A stretch of DNA of 64,000 bases, from assembly GCA_028823855.1 (NCBI GenBank), contig JAPPFL010000068.1, positions 62,001-126,000 on the forward strand, given 5' to 3'. The position numbers and the translations under genes were made by a program. A model generated the notes under the pieces. It saw only the letters and a program-made list of their open reading frames with translations, was not told the DNA's origin and made no database searches. Position 1 is the stretch's first letter. Every line of letters begins with the position of its first letter. The DNA comes from Albidovulum sp. (GTDB lineage: Bacteria > Pseudomonadota > Alphaproteobacteria > Rhodobacterales > Rhodobacteraceae). Shown here piece by piece: positions 55,041 through 63,903 of the stretch.

Positions 55041-55320
55041 GTTGGCTCGCAATCCCTGTCCTTTTCCGAAGTATGCAACAAGATTCCGGTCCGCCATGCG
55101 GATAGGGCGCGAATCCCGATTTATTTTTGAAACGTCGTGTCCCGCTTCGCCGGGAGCGGCAGAACCCTTGCTAGCGGCGCAGATGCTAGAGGAACCTGAA
55201 AATCTACGGATGCATGCGGTAGAAGCGGTTCTTTCGCAGCTTCTGATTAGGCGGCGGTCGACCTCCGCTGTCTTTCCATCTGGAGTCCCGTGGATCGAGG
55301 TCCATTGCGCGAGGCGGTAG
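55033..55320 (+). CDS. possible small protein overlapping the VOC gene
   Basis: A 95-codon frame whose ATG at 55033 overlaps the end of the VOC gene by 8 bp (ATGAATGA), the arrangement of coupled genes. The product has no clear family; a run MRIGRESRFIFETSCPAS then AEPLLAAQMLEEP is weakly like the N-domain of Nfu proteins, but I would not rely on it. It may be real because of the coupling, or a chance open frame. Confidence 0.3.
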   Translation: MNELARNPCPFPKYATRFRSAMRIGRESRFIFETSCPASPGAAEPLLAAQMLEEPENLRMHAVEAVLSQLLIRRRSTSAVFPSGVPWIEVHCARR

Positions 55321-55880
55321 CTCGGCAGCTTCGCCCTTCGGCTTGCAAGGATAATCAATGCATTTTTCGTCAATTGCTTTGCCTCTTCGAAAGGTCGAAT
55401 CCAAGTGCGGTCGAGACGCTCAGGTGCCTGATCGCGGGTCGCGCAGACGACACCGGCAACCCAGCCGGGGAGGCAATGCCCGAAGACGGGCGAACCGGTT
55501 TGGAGAAAGGCATGATCCTTGAGGCGATGAATCGCGATGTGAATCGAAGTGGATATTTAGTGAACGACGCGAATTCGGCTGAACGAAGTGGGGGCCGCGA
55601 TCGATGCACCGATAAAGTTGTTGAAAGCCGTCATGTTTCAGGCGTCGCGTCGCCTCTGCTCCTATTCTACGTGCTTGGCCTGCTGCCGCTCCCGGTCGGC
55701 CAAAGGATCGTCCCCAACGCGCTGTCAATCGGAACGAAATTCGATCCGCAAAAGCCAAGAGAGCCAATTTGTCGCATATAGGGCGGCGCAAGGCACGGGG
55801 TTCGCAGGATCTTGAGTCTGCGCTCGAACTATGGAAAAAGCGATTGGAAACAAATTCATGCGGTTTCGCGGGAGGCTTGA
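55321..55880. other. 560-bp spacer before coaBC, nothing recognised
   Basis: Frames of 60-160 codons occur on both strands but none has a family resemblance or a ribosome-binding site. No RNA motif was recognised. The coaBC promoter presumably lies near its right end. Confidence 0.4.
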
Positions 55881-57095
55881 TTGCCGGCAGGAAAAAAAGT
55901 TCTTCTCGTGATCGGCGGTGGAATCGCCGCTTACAAATGCCTTGAACTCATTAGAAGGCTACGCGATTCCGGCGTTTCCGTAAGCGCGGTCATGACGGAC
56001 GCGGCAAAGGAATTCGTTACGCCTCTTTCCGTTTCGGCCCTGGCTGGAGAGGAAGCGCGAAGCTCGCTTTTCGAGCATGTAGCTGAAGCCAAGATCGGCC
56101 ACATCGAGCTTTCGAGGTCGGCGGATATCGTGGTTGTAGCCCCCGCGACGGCGGACCTTATGGCGAAAATGGCCGGCGGTCACGCCGACGATCTGGCATC
56201 GACCCTGCTGTTGGCTACCGATAAGCCGGTTCTGCTGGCGCCTGCCATGAATGTTCGCATGTGGGAGCATGCGTCGACCCGACGAAATTTTTCCTTGCTG
56301 CTGGAAGACGGCATTAGGTTTGTGGGCCCCGACGAAGGGGATATGGCTTGCGGGGAATTCGGACCGGGACGAATGGCCGAACCTGAAGACATACTTTCGC
56401 ATATTTTTCGATTGTTCGAGAAGCGTTCGCTCGAAGGCAGGCACGCAATCGTAACTTCGGGATCGACGTGGGAATCCATTGATCCGATTCGATATATTGC
56501 GAACCGTTCGTCCGGAAGGCAAGGCACCGCAATCGCGGAAGCGCTTGCGGCCCTAGGTGCCAAAGTTTCCTTCGTTTCGGGTCCTTCCGCCGTCGAACTT
56601 CCGAAACGAGCAACCGCGATTCCGGTGGAGACGGCACTGGAAATGCGCGAAGCCGTACTCGCGGCCCTACCTGCGGACTTGGCGATATTTGCGGCGGCCG
56701 TTGCGGATTGGCGAGTTCGCTCTCCGAGCACTGAAAAAATCAAGAAAGGCAGTCGAACCGCGCCGTGCCTGGAGTTCGAAGAGAATCCCGACATTTTGGC
56801 GGAGGTCGCGGGCCTTGCGAAGGGTCGGCCGTTGCTGGTTATCGGATTCGCAGCGGAAACTGACAATTTAATTCCGAATGCCGCCTCCAAAAGGGCAAGG
56901 AAAGGGTGCGATTGGATACTGGCCAACGATGTCGGCACGGGAACGCGCGTCATGGGCGGAACTCAAAATGAAATCACGCTCATTTCGGCTTGCGAGACCG
57001 AGCGGTGGCCCCGCATGAGCAAAACGGGCGTGGCCGACAAGCTCGCTTCAAAAATCGCGTCGCACTTTGAAAAATTGAATGCGTCCGAATTTTAG
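55881..57095 (+). CDS. coaBC: bifunctional phosphopantothenoylcysteine decarboxylase/synthetase
   Basis: Two steps of coenzyme A synthesis in one 404-residue protein. The N-terminal CoaC flavoprotein domain opens KVLLVIGGGIAAYKCLELIRRL and shows HIELSRSADIVVVAPATA with the catalytic His, and the APAMNVRMWEH loop. The CoaB domain from about residue 190 contains AIVTSGSTWESIDPIRYIANRSSG and DLAIFAAAVADWR, then FAAETDNL and ILANDVG. TTG at 55881 has GGAGG 5 bases upstream, so this unusual start is well supported. dut follows 220 bp later, as in related genomes. Confidence 0.96.
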   Translation: MPAGKKVLLVIGGGIAAYKCLELIRRLRDSGVSVSAVMTDAAKEFVTPLSVSALAGEEARSSLFEHVAEAKIGHIELSRSADIVVVAPATADLMAKMAGGHADDLASTLLLATDKPVLLAPAMNVRMWEHASTRRNFSLLLEDGIRFVGPDEGDMACGEFGPGRMAEPEDILSHIFRLFEKRSLEGRHAIVTSGSTWESIDPIRYIANRSSGRQGTAIAEALAALGAKVSFVSGPSAVELPKRATAIPVETALEMREAVLAALPADLAIFAAAVADWRVRSPSTEKIKKGSRTAPCLEFEENPDILAEVAGLAKGRPLLVIGFAAETDNLIPNAASKRARKGCDWILANDVGTGTRVMGGTQNEITLISACETERWPRMSKTGVADKLASKIASHFEKLNASEF

Positions 57096-57315
57096 TCTGG
57101 CCGGCCGGCGAATTTAGCCACACGAAATTCATTCTGTTTCAAACGATCCCGATTCTCGAGACTCCGTCAAGACATGGTCCGTAGGCGAGGCGATGCGAAA
57201 TGAATCCGAGGATCGCGATTGCGTTCCCGTGAACTCGCGACCGCGAATCGCCGCCCGCCCGTGAACAAGAGCCTGCGTTCTCGCAATCGCCTCGCGGCTG
57301 TAGTATTTGCAGGGC

Positions 57316-57783
57316 ATGCGGCGAATTGTGCGAATCCTGCGAGAACCGGAATGCGACGCAAATGTGCCGCTTCCGCGGCTCTCGACACCCGGTTCCGCCG
57401 GCGCGGACGTTTTCGCTAACTTGCCGCCGAAGTGCCGGTCCTGCGGTCTTTTCTTAGAGCCGATGAGCCGAGTCCTCGTCCCAACCGGGTTCAGGGTCGA
57501 AATACCGGCGGGCTACGAGTTGCAGATCAGGCCGCGCTCGGGCATCGCCCTGAAGCACGGCGTTACGGTCCTTAACTCGCCCGGAACGATCGACAGCGAC
57601 TATCGCGGTCGCATTGGTGTGCTGCTGGCGAATTTCGGCGATAAGCCATATTCAATTCGACACGGCGACCGAGTCGCGCAGTTGGTGTTCGCGCGCGTCC
57701 TTCCCGTGTCGTTCGCGACAGTCGATGCATTGGACGCTACAGTTCGCGGCGATGGAGGTTTCGGTTCCACGGGTGCTAATTGA
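57316..57783 (+). CDS. dut: dUTP diphosphatase
   Basis: Trimeric dUTPase that hydrolyses dUTP to dUMP and protects DNA from uracil. The 155-residue protein shows the five motifs: STPGSAGADVFA, RPRSGIALKHGV, TIDSDYRGRIGVLLAN, HGDRVAQLVFARV and the C-terminal GGFGSTG that closes over the nucleotide. ATG at 57316 is used; a TTG at 57307 is possible. The stop overlaps the start of the ThiF/MoeB-like gene by 4 bp (TTGA). Confidence 0.96.
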   Translation: MRRIVRILREPECDANVPLPRLSTPGSAGADVFANLPPKCRSCGLFLEPMSRVLVPTGFRVEIPAGYELQIRPRSGIALKHGVTVLNSPGTIDSDYRGRIGVLLANFGDKPYSIRHGDRVAQLVFARVLPVSFATVDALDATVRGDGGFGSTGAN

Positions 57784-58844
57784 GTCAAATCGACCGTCGA
57801 CATACGGGAGCCAACGGAATTTCTCGATCGACGAGCAATCGGCGAATTCTTTTTTCGGTCGGCGCATGCTTCGCACTCTTGCACGGGCCGGAAGCGGCAT
57901 GGTCGCAAGAACAAGGACAAGAGGCGTTGCCGGTTGCGGCTTGGGCTGTAGCGTTAGGCGCGATCTTGGTCGCGTTGTGCTACTGGCTCGCTTTGCGGCG
58001 ACTGCGAAATATTGCCGCTGGGAGGAGTGAGCATTTGAAGGCCAAGACAGGAAGTTTTTATCCGGAGGAACTTGAACGCTACGCGCGGCATATTTCGCTC
58101 CGCGAAATCGGCGGAGCCGGTCAGCGGAAATTGAAAAATTCTAGCGTGCTCGTCGTAGGAGCAGGAGGTCTAGGAAGCCCGGCATTGCTTTATCTGGCCG
58201 CCAGCGGCGTTGGCACGCTGGGAATCGCCGACGACGACGATGTATCGGTGGCAAATCTCCAGAGGCAGATAATCCATGCAAGCGACAGGCTGGGAACGCC
58301 GAAAACTACGAGCGCGGAAATGTCTATCGGCAGTCTCAACCCATTTGTGAATGTCGAATCGCACAGAGTTCGATTTGCCGAGAGCAATGCTACCGAATTG
58401 CTGCGCGGATACGAAATAGTGCTGGACGGTTCCGATAACTTCGATACGCGCTATCTGGTCAACAAAGCTTGCGCGGACGCCAGGCTGCCGCTCGTTTCGG
58501 GAGCGATTGGCCAGTGGGAGGGGCAGGTCAGCGTTTTCGATCCGGCTCGCGGAGCGCCTTGCTATGCCTGCGTGTTTCCGGAACGCCCTGCTGAAGGACT
58601 GGCTCCGTCTTGCGCGGAAGCAGGCGTGGTAGGAGCGCTTCCAGGAGTCGTGGGAGCGATAATGGCGATGGAGGCGACAAAGTTGATAACGGGCGCCGGA
58701 GAATGCCTGACGGGGCGCATGCTCATCTATGACGCCCTTTGGTGCGAAAGCAGAATCGTCAATGTTGCAAGAGATCCGAATTGCCCGGTCTGCGGCGCCA
58801 TTGAACCCGTGGTCCGGTCGGCAGCCCTTGATGCGGCGACTTAA
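57780..58844 (+). CDS. membrane-anchored ThiF/MoeB/HesA-family adenylyltransferase
   Basis: E1-like enzyme that adenylates the C-terminus of a small sulfur-carrier protein, for molybdopterin or thiamine synthesis. The catalytic part starts near residue 95: YARHISLREIGGAGQRKL, Rossmann VLVVGAGGLGSPALLYLA, NLQRQIIHASDRLG, SGAIGQWEGQVSVF, zinc Cys pairs CYACV and CPVCG, and SCAEAGVVGALPGVVGAI. The first 90 residues add two hydrophobic segments (about 23-41 and 52-72), so the enzyme seems anchored in the membrane. MoeB is most likely, since a molybdenum enzyme lies in the window, but sequence does not decide. It starts with TTG overlapping the dut stop. Confidence 0.88.
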   Translation: MSQIDRRHTGANGISRSTSNRRILFSVGACFALLHGPEAAWSQEQGQEALPVAAWAVALGAILVALCYWLALRRLRNIAAGRSEHLKAKTGSFYPEELERYARHISLREIGGAGQRKLKNSSVLVVGAGGLGSPALLYLAASGVGTLGIADDDDVSVANLQRQIIHASDRLGTPKTTSAEMSIGSLNPFVNVESHRVRFAESNATELLRGYEIVLDGSDNFDTRYLVNKACADARLPLVSGAIGQWEGQVSVFDPARGAPCYACVFPERPAEGLAPSCAEAGVVGALPGVVGAIMAMEATKLITGAGECLTGRMLIYDALWCESRIVNVARDPNCPVCGAIEPVVRSAALDAAT

Positions 58845-59827
58845 GTCATTCCCGGAACGAAAAGATCGGGAGGGCGATGGCCGTCTGCGAAGGTTTTAAT
58901 GTTGATAATGACTTTTTCCCCCATCTCGACTCGCCCCTCATGCGTTGCCGAGCACATGTGCGGCAACAGAACGACATTGTTGAGCTTTCGGAGCCTAGGA
59001 TTTATGTCGTGCCCGCGCTCGAATACGTCGAGGCCCGCTCCAGCTATCACGCCCGATCTAAGGGCGCGCGTCAGCGCATTTTGGTCGATAACCTCGCCTC
59101 GTGAGGAATTGACGATAATCGCCTCAGGTTTCATCAGCGCCAATCGCCGGGAATTGATAAGGTGAAACGTTGACGGCGTATACGGGCAATTGACGGAGAT
59201 AATGTCCATGCGGCTAACCATTTGGTCAAGATTTTCCCAGTAGGTCGCGCCTAGTTCGAGCTCCCGGTCCGGGTGGACTCTCTTGCGATTATGGTAGTGA
59301 ATCTGCATCCCGAACGCATTTGCGCGTCGCGCAACTGCGGAGCCGATTCTACCCATGCCAAGGATGCCTAGACGCTTCCCTCCGACGCGCCCGCCCATGA
59401 GGGCGGTGGGCGACCAGCCTTCCCATTCGCCGGACTCCATCAGCCGCAGTCCCTCCTTGAGTCTACGGATGACGGCGAGAATCAGGCACAGCGTCATATC
59501 GGCCGTATCTTCGGTTAGTACGCCCGGCGTGTTCGAAACCAGTATCCCGCGCTGGCGGGCAGTATTCAGGTCGATATGGTCCACTCCCGCACCGAAATTC
59601 GCAATTAGTTTGAGCCGGTCGCTTGCGCGCGCCAGCAGGGATTGTCCAATCGAGTCGGTTATCGTCGGAACAAGTACGTCGCAACGCTGAATCGCCTCCG
59701 CTAGCGAATGCTTGTCCATGGGGGAGTCCGATTCGTTGAGTTCGACATCGAACAATTCCTTCATGCGCGATTCGACTTCCGCGGGAAGCTTTCGAGTTAC
59801 TATTACGCTTAGCTTTGGCTTTGGCAT
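58841..59827 (-). CDS. D-isomer 2-hydroxyacid dehydrogenase (glyoxylate/hydroxypyruvate reductase type)
   Basis: NAD(P)H-dependent reductase, 328 residues. Visible motifs are LKLIANFGAGVDHIDL with the catalytic-domain helix, NAD-binding GKRLGILGMGRIGSAVARRA, IIVNSSRGEVIDQNAL containing catalytic Arg, GLDVFE with the Glu, and LLPHMCSATHEGR with the catalytic His. Glyoxylate reductase is the likely role; D-glycerate or other hydroxyacids remain possible. ATG at 59827 is chosen; an ATG at 59845 would add six residues. It converges with the ThiF gene by a 4-bp overlap at the stops and is divergent from the SH3 gene. Confidence 0.91.
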   Translation of the reverse strand: MPKPKLSVIVTRKLPAEVESRMKELFDVELNESDSPMDKHSLAEAIQRCDVLVPTITDSIGQSLLARASDRLKLIANFGAGVDHIDLNTARQRGILVSNTPGVLTEDTADMTLCLILAVIRRLKEGLRLMESGEWEGWSPTALMGGRVGGKRLGILGMGRIGSAVARRANAFGMQIHYHNRKRVHPDRELELGATYWENLDQMVSRMDIISVNCPYTPSTFHLINSRRLALMKPEAIIVNSSRGEVIDQNALTRALRSGVIAGAGLDVFERGHDINPRLRKLNNVVLLPHMCSATHEGRVEMGEKVIINIKTFADGHRPPDLFVPGMT

Positions 59828-59925
59828 GCTTGGATTCCCGTTCATCGCAAGTCTTGCGAAGACAAGTTCAATTAGTTAGCAGAACTTTAACAGCGGAATT
59901 TATTGGCAAACGCGGGTAGTTTGCA

Positions 59926-60498
59926 ATGCGGAGGGCGAAAAAGAAGATTATCCGGGCTTTCGCTGTTCTCGCGGTAGCGGCATCGGCATTCGCGCTGGAG
60001 CAGTCGACTGCGGCGGCTGAAGACTGCCCGCGCAGCGAAAATGTCGCGAATTCTGTCGATGTCGCCGAAAGCTTCGGACCGGTAACTAACTTGCCTGTGC
60101 CTCGCTACGTGTCGATGAAGGCAAGCAGCGGCCGCGTGCGAGTCGGTCCTAGCCGGTCCTATAGGGTGCTGCAGAAATTCGTGGTCAGAGGCGTGCCGCT
60201 GCGAATCGTCGGCGAATACGACCAGTGGAGGCGCGTCCAGGCGTGGGACGGCACTGGAGGATGGATGCACAAATCCCTTCTCACGGGAATTCGCACGGTA
60301 ATCGTCATGGTCGACCAAACGCCGATGCGGCAACTGCCGGAATCGGATTCTCGGATCAAAGCCGTTTCCGAGAAGGGCGTTATCGGCCAGCTCGGAAAAT
60401 GCAATCCCGACTGGTGCATCGTAAGCGCCGGCGACTTTAGCGGCTGGATGATGAAATCCTGCCTTTGGGGAATCGACGCCGAAGAAATCCGGGATTGA
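59926..60498 (+). CDS. periplasmic SH3-domain protein
   Basis: A 190-residue exported protein with bacterial SH3 folds. The signal peptide IIRAFAVLAVAASAFA (cleavage near residue 31) is followed by SGRVRVGPSRSYRVLQKF and PLRIVGEYDQWRRVQAWDGTGGWMHKSLL, an SH3 repeat. A second follows, with QLGKCNPDWCIVSAGDFSGWMMKSCLWG. The second repeat holds a Cys pair likely to be disulfide-bonded. SH3 proteins of this type bind peptidoglycan or peptides; no specific role is known. Its position back-to-back with a 2-hydroxyacid dehydrogenase is shared with related genomes. Confidence 0.88.
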   Translation: MRRAKKKIIRAFAVLAVAASAFALEQSTAAAEDCPRSENVANSVDVAESFGPVTNLPVPRYVSMKASSGRVRVGPSRSYRVLQKFVVRGVPLRIVGEYDQWRRVQAWDGTGGWMHKSLLTGIRTVIVMVDQTPMRQLPESDSRIKAVSEKGVIGQLGKCNPDWCIVSAGDFSGWMMKSCLWGIDAEEIRD

Positions 60499-60739
60499 AA
60501 CCGGTGAACGGGATCTGGACGCGAAAGAGGACTCGAAAATATTCGCTCTGGGCGGCGGCGACGGCCGAATTCGTCCGTCTCGGCGATTTTAGGAGTTCGA
60601 GCGGTTGGAACCGCGCATTGATTTGGTAAGATGCTCGTACGTTTCGCGACCCTTTCGGCATGAATATAGTATAGATCCCCGGTAGCGAGCGCAGATACTT
60701 GCCTTGCGGCGAATCGCGACCGCCAAGAACTGGAGAGCC

Positions 60740-61135
60740 GTGACACGATTCAACGCGAAAAGCGCTATTTTATTGGTCGCGGCGCTGCTTTGGCTGCCTG
60801 CAGGCATCGCGTTAAGCGGAGTGATCAGGGGATTCTCGTTACCGGCGGATCCAGAAATTTGGATATCTCTGATTCCAGCGGCGCCCGCCGGTTTGCCCCT
60901 CGCCATCGCGTGCCGTTTAATTCACCGGCAGAACATGCCGGGGCTGGCGTGGGCGAATTTCGTCATTCTGGCGCCAGTTTCCGCGTTTGTCGCATTGTTC
61001 GCGGGGTTGCTGGGACCGATCGGCATAATTCTAGGTGCCGTTGTCGTCAGCTTGCCGGCATTTGGCTCATTCGGTTTTGCATATTGGAAGACAAAACGGT
61101 CCGCGAGCCATAAGCGTTCCGGCCAGATGCGCTAG
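60740..61135 (+). CDS. small integral membrane protein of unknown function
   Basis: A 131-residue hydrophobic protein, family not recognised. Four membrane segments are visible: near residues 8-28 (ILLVAALLWLPAGIALSGV), 38-58 (LIPAAPAGLPLAIA), 70-90 (FVILAPVSAFVALFAGLLG) and 92-112 (GIILGAVVVSLPAFGSFGF). A basic C-terminal tail (KTKRSASHKRSG) predicts a cytoplasmic end. GTG at 60740 follows GGAGAG at 60732-60737. It stands alone between the SH3 gene and the dimethylglycine dehydrogenase-like gene. Confidence 0.7.
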   Translation: MTRFNAKSAILLVAALLWLPAGIALSGVIRGFSLPADPEIWISLIPAAPAGLPLAIACRLIHRQNMPGLAWANFVILAPVSAFVALFAGLLGPIGIILGAVVVSLPAFGSFGFAYWKTKRSASHKRSGQMR

Positions 61136-61367
61136 TTCGATTTCGGGCTGCGGAATTGCCGCGTGGAATTTCGCGAATGAAATTGCTTGGCTGGATCCGC
61201 AATGCGTTCCCTGGCCGACAGGACTGCCGTAGCTCGACTTTAGAGAAACTGACTATTTTCCGAAGAAAATTATTCGTGTCGCAAACCAGGGCAGCAATGT
61301 CGATTGATTGACATTCGATGCCGTGTCGTCGCTTAGTTTCGGACCTTCAATTCCGGGAGATGTTCAA

Positions 61368-63860
61368 ATGGAGAGATTTGCCAGAGCATTGGTTGTCGGC
61401 GGCGGCGCGGTAGGCGTGTCAATTGCCTACCATTTGGCACGAGCGGGATGGACGGAAATAGTATTGCTGGAACGGGACGAGCTAACGTCGGGTTCGACGT
61501 GGCATGCGGCCGGGCTACTGCCGCTGTTCAACATGAGCTACGCAACTAGCCATATACACGATTACTCCGTCAAATTTTACAAGGAACTCGCAGAGGAAAC
61601 AGGCATGGACACGGGTTTCCGCGTCGTGGGCAATCTTCGAATGGCGCAGACTCGCGACCGAATGGACGAATACATGCTCTATGCTTCGACTGCGGAAACA
61701 GTGGGCATTCCCTACGAATGGCTAAGCAGCGGCGACATCAAAAATCGATATCCGCTCGTTCGGACGGAAGATCTGGTCGGCGCGATCTATCACCCTACTG
61801 ACGGATACATCAACCCTGCCGACGTAACCCAGGCCATGGCGAAAGGTGCACGGCGGCGCGGCGTTAAAATATACCGAATGTCTCAAGTCGATTCCTTTGA
61901 CCGGAACGGATCGGAATGGGTCGTTCGAGGCTCCAAGATGCAAGAAAGGGGCGGCAACCTTGTCGAAAGCGGCGAAGAATTCGAAATACGGGCGGAGCAT
62001 GTCGTTTGCTCGACGGGAAATCATGCCCAGCGCACGGCAAAGTTGCTGGGAATCAAGATGCCGGCGGTGCCCGTCGAGCACCAATATATCGTAACGGAAC
62101 CGGATCAGGCCCTCGCGAAATGGAGGGAAGAAAACTCCGAGCACCCCGTGCTTAGGGATGCCGATGCGAAGTGGTACGTGCGCGAAGAAAGAGGCGGCTG
62201 GATTCTCGGCCCATACGAGAAAGGCGCGCCGGCAAGATTCTCGCATGGCGTTCCGGACTCTTTCCGCGCGGACCTGTTCGAATTGGACATTGACCGTATC
62301 GAGAAAGAATACGTTTCGATGATCTACCGGATACCGTCAACTGAAGAACTCGGCCTAAAGGACGATTTCAACGGGCCGATTTGCTATACACCCGACGGAA
62401 ACCCGCTGGTCGGACCGGCTCCGGGACTTCGAAACATGTGGCTTGCGGAAGGCTTTTCATTCGGAATCACGGCGGCGGGCGGCATCGGCTACTATCTCGC
62501 GCAAAGCATGGTTGAGGGCGAAGCGGAGATCGACATGGTTTCCCTTGATCCCAAACGGTACGGCGACTGGATGACGAGCGAATACGCTTGCCGCAAAAAT
62601 GAAGAATGCTACGAACATGTCTATATTTTGCATCACCCGGACGAAGAACGTGGCGCCTGTCGGCCACTTAGGACTGCGCCCTGCTACGACAGGCTAAGAG
62701 CCAGGGGAGCGCAGTTCGGCCAAGTCAATGGTTGGGAGCGACCGAACTACTTCGCCCCCCATGGATTCAGCGATTTGGAATCCCGTTCATTTCGCCGAGG
62801 CGGATGGTGGCAGTACGCTCGCGAGGAGGCGGAATCCGTTCGCAGCGGCGTTTCGCTTCTCGACGCAACAGCCTTTGCCAAGCACGCCGTCCGAGGCAGC
62901 GGCGCATCGCGCTTTCTCGATTGGTACACCTGCAACCGGCTTCCCGGGGTCGGCAGGGTCAATCTCACCTACGCGCTTACTTCTTCCGGTACCACGCGAA
63001 CGGAATTCACGATCGCGCGGCTCGACGAAGACGAATTCTACCTGGTTTCCGCAGGCGCGTGGGCGGCCTATGACGGAGACTACCTTCGCAAGGCGGCCGA
63101 AGAAAAAGAGCCGGAATTCGGTCGAATCGAAATCCACGACGTAACCAGCCAATGGGGCGTATTTGCGATCGCCGGACCAAAAACGAGGCAAGTTCTGGCT
63201 AAACTTGCCGGATCTCCTGATTCTTCCTCGGTTCTTTCGAACAGGAGTTTCCCATGGCTGGCGGCGCAAGAATTGGAGTTGGGAATGTGTCCTGTTCGAG
63301 CGCTGAGAGTTTCCTACACGGGATCGCTGGGCTGGGAGCTTCATCATCCGATCGAAATGCAGAACTATCTTTTTGATCGCATTGAATCTGCGGGAGAGAG
63401 CGAAGGCCTCAAATTTTTCGGAGCGAGGGCTCAAAACTGGCTGCGGCAAGAGAAAAGCTATCGCGCGTTTGGAACGGAACTGGGCCGCGACGCGACGCCG
63501 CTGGAGGGAGGGCTAAATAGGTTCGTCGATTTCGGCAAAGATTTCTTTGGCAAGGAAGCGATGCGGGAGACGGGTATCCGGTCTAGTTGCGTAACGCTGC
63601 TGATCGATGGACCGGACTTCGCCGATCCTTGGGGACGCGAAGTTCTCTTGAGCGACGGGAATCGTGTCGGCAGGCTTACGTCGGGTGGGTATTCCGTTCA
63701 CTTCAAGAAATCGATTGGCATGGGATACGTAAGTCCGGAGTTCGCGGAAGAAGGGCGGACTCTAAAATTGAAAATGTTTGACCAGCTGTTCGACGCCGTT
63801 GTGGTCGACGACAGCCCCTACGATCCTGCGAACGAAGTCGTGCGCAAGGACGCGCAGTGA
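61368..63860 (+). CDS. dimethylglycine/sarcosine dehydrogenase-like flavoprotein with GcvT domain
   Basis: An 830-residue two-part enzyme that demethylates an N-methylated glycine or related compound. The N-terminal DAO-type FAD domain shows ALVVGGGAVGVSIAYHLARAG and GSTWHAAGLLPLF, whose His is the covalent FAD attachment site in dimethylglycine dehydrogenase. The C-terminal half (from about residue 430) is a GcvT-type folate domain: VRSGVSLLDATAFAKHAVRG, YTCNRLPGVGRVNLTYAL, VFAIAGPKTRQVLAKLAG, VSYTGSLGWELHHP, EKSYRAFGTELGRDATPLEGGL. The formaldehyde unit would go to tetrahydrofolate. ATG at 61368 follows GGGAGA at 61354-61359. A broken member of the same folate-domain family lies at 8221-9250. 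Confidence 0.93.
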   Translation: MERFARALVVGGGAVGVSIAYHLARAGWTEIVLLERDELTSGSTWHAAGLLPLFNMSYATSHIHDYSVKFYKELAEETGMDTGFRVVGNLRMAQTRDRMDEYMLYASTAETVGIPYEWLSSGDIKNRYPLVRTEDLVGAIYHPTDGYINPADVTQAMAKGARRRGVKIYRMSQVDSFDRNGSEWVVRGSKMQERGGNLVESGEEFEIRAEHVVCSTGNHAQRTAKLLGIKMPAVPVEHQYIVTEPDQALAKWREENSEHPVLRDADAKWYVREERGGWILGPYEKGAPARFSHGVPDSFRADLFELDIDRIEKEYVSMIYRIPSTEELGLKDDFNGPICYTPDGNPLVGPAPGLRNMWLAEGFSFGITAAGGIGYYLAQSMVEGEAEIDMVSLDPKRYGDWMTSEYACRKNEECYEHVYILHHPDEERGACRPLRTAPCYDRLRARGAQFGQVNGWERPNYFAPHGFSDLESRSFRRGGWWQYAREEAESVRSGVSLLDATAFAKHAVRGSGASRFLDWYTCNRLPGVGRVNLTYALTSSGTTRTEFTIARLDEDEFYLVSAGAWAAYDGDYLRKAAEEKEPEFGRIEIHDVTSQWGVFAIAGPKTRQVLAKLAGSPDSSSVLSNRSFPWLAAQELELGMCPVRALRVSYTGSLGWELHHPIEMQNYLFDRIESAGESEGLKFFGARAQNWLRQEKSYRAFGTELGRDATPLEGGLNRFVDFGKDFFGKEAMRETGIRSSCVTLLIDGPDFADPWGREVLLSDGNRVGRLTSGGYSVHFKKSIGMGYVSPEFAEEGRTLKLKMFDQLFDAVVVDDSPYDPANEVVRKDAQ

Positions 63861-63903
63861 TTCCCTTCAAGTTCTACAAATGCCGTCCGATTTGCCATGT
63901 GCA

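Noticed and set aside
61136-61367. Possible glycine riboswitch before the GcvT-domain flavoprotein
   Set aside because: The typical tandem glycine aptamer signatures are not visible; the spacer is only about 230 bp and featureless.
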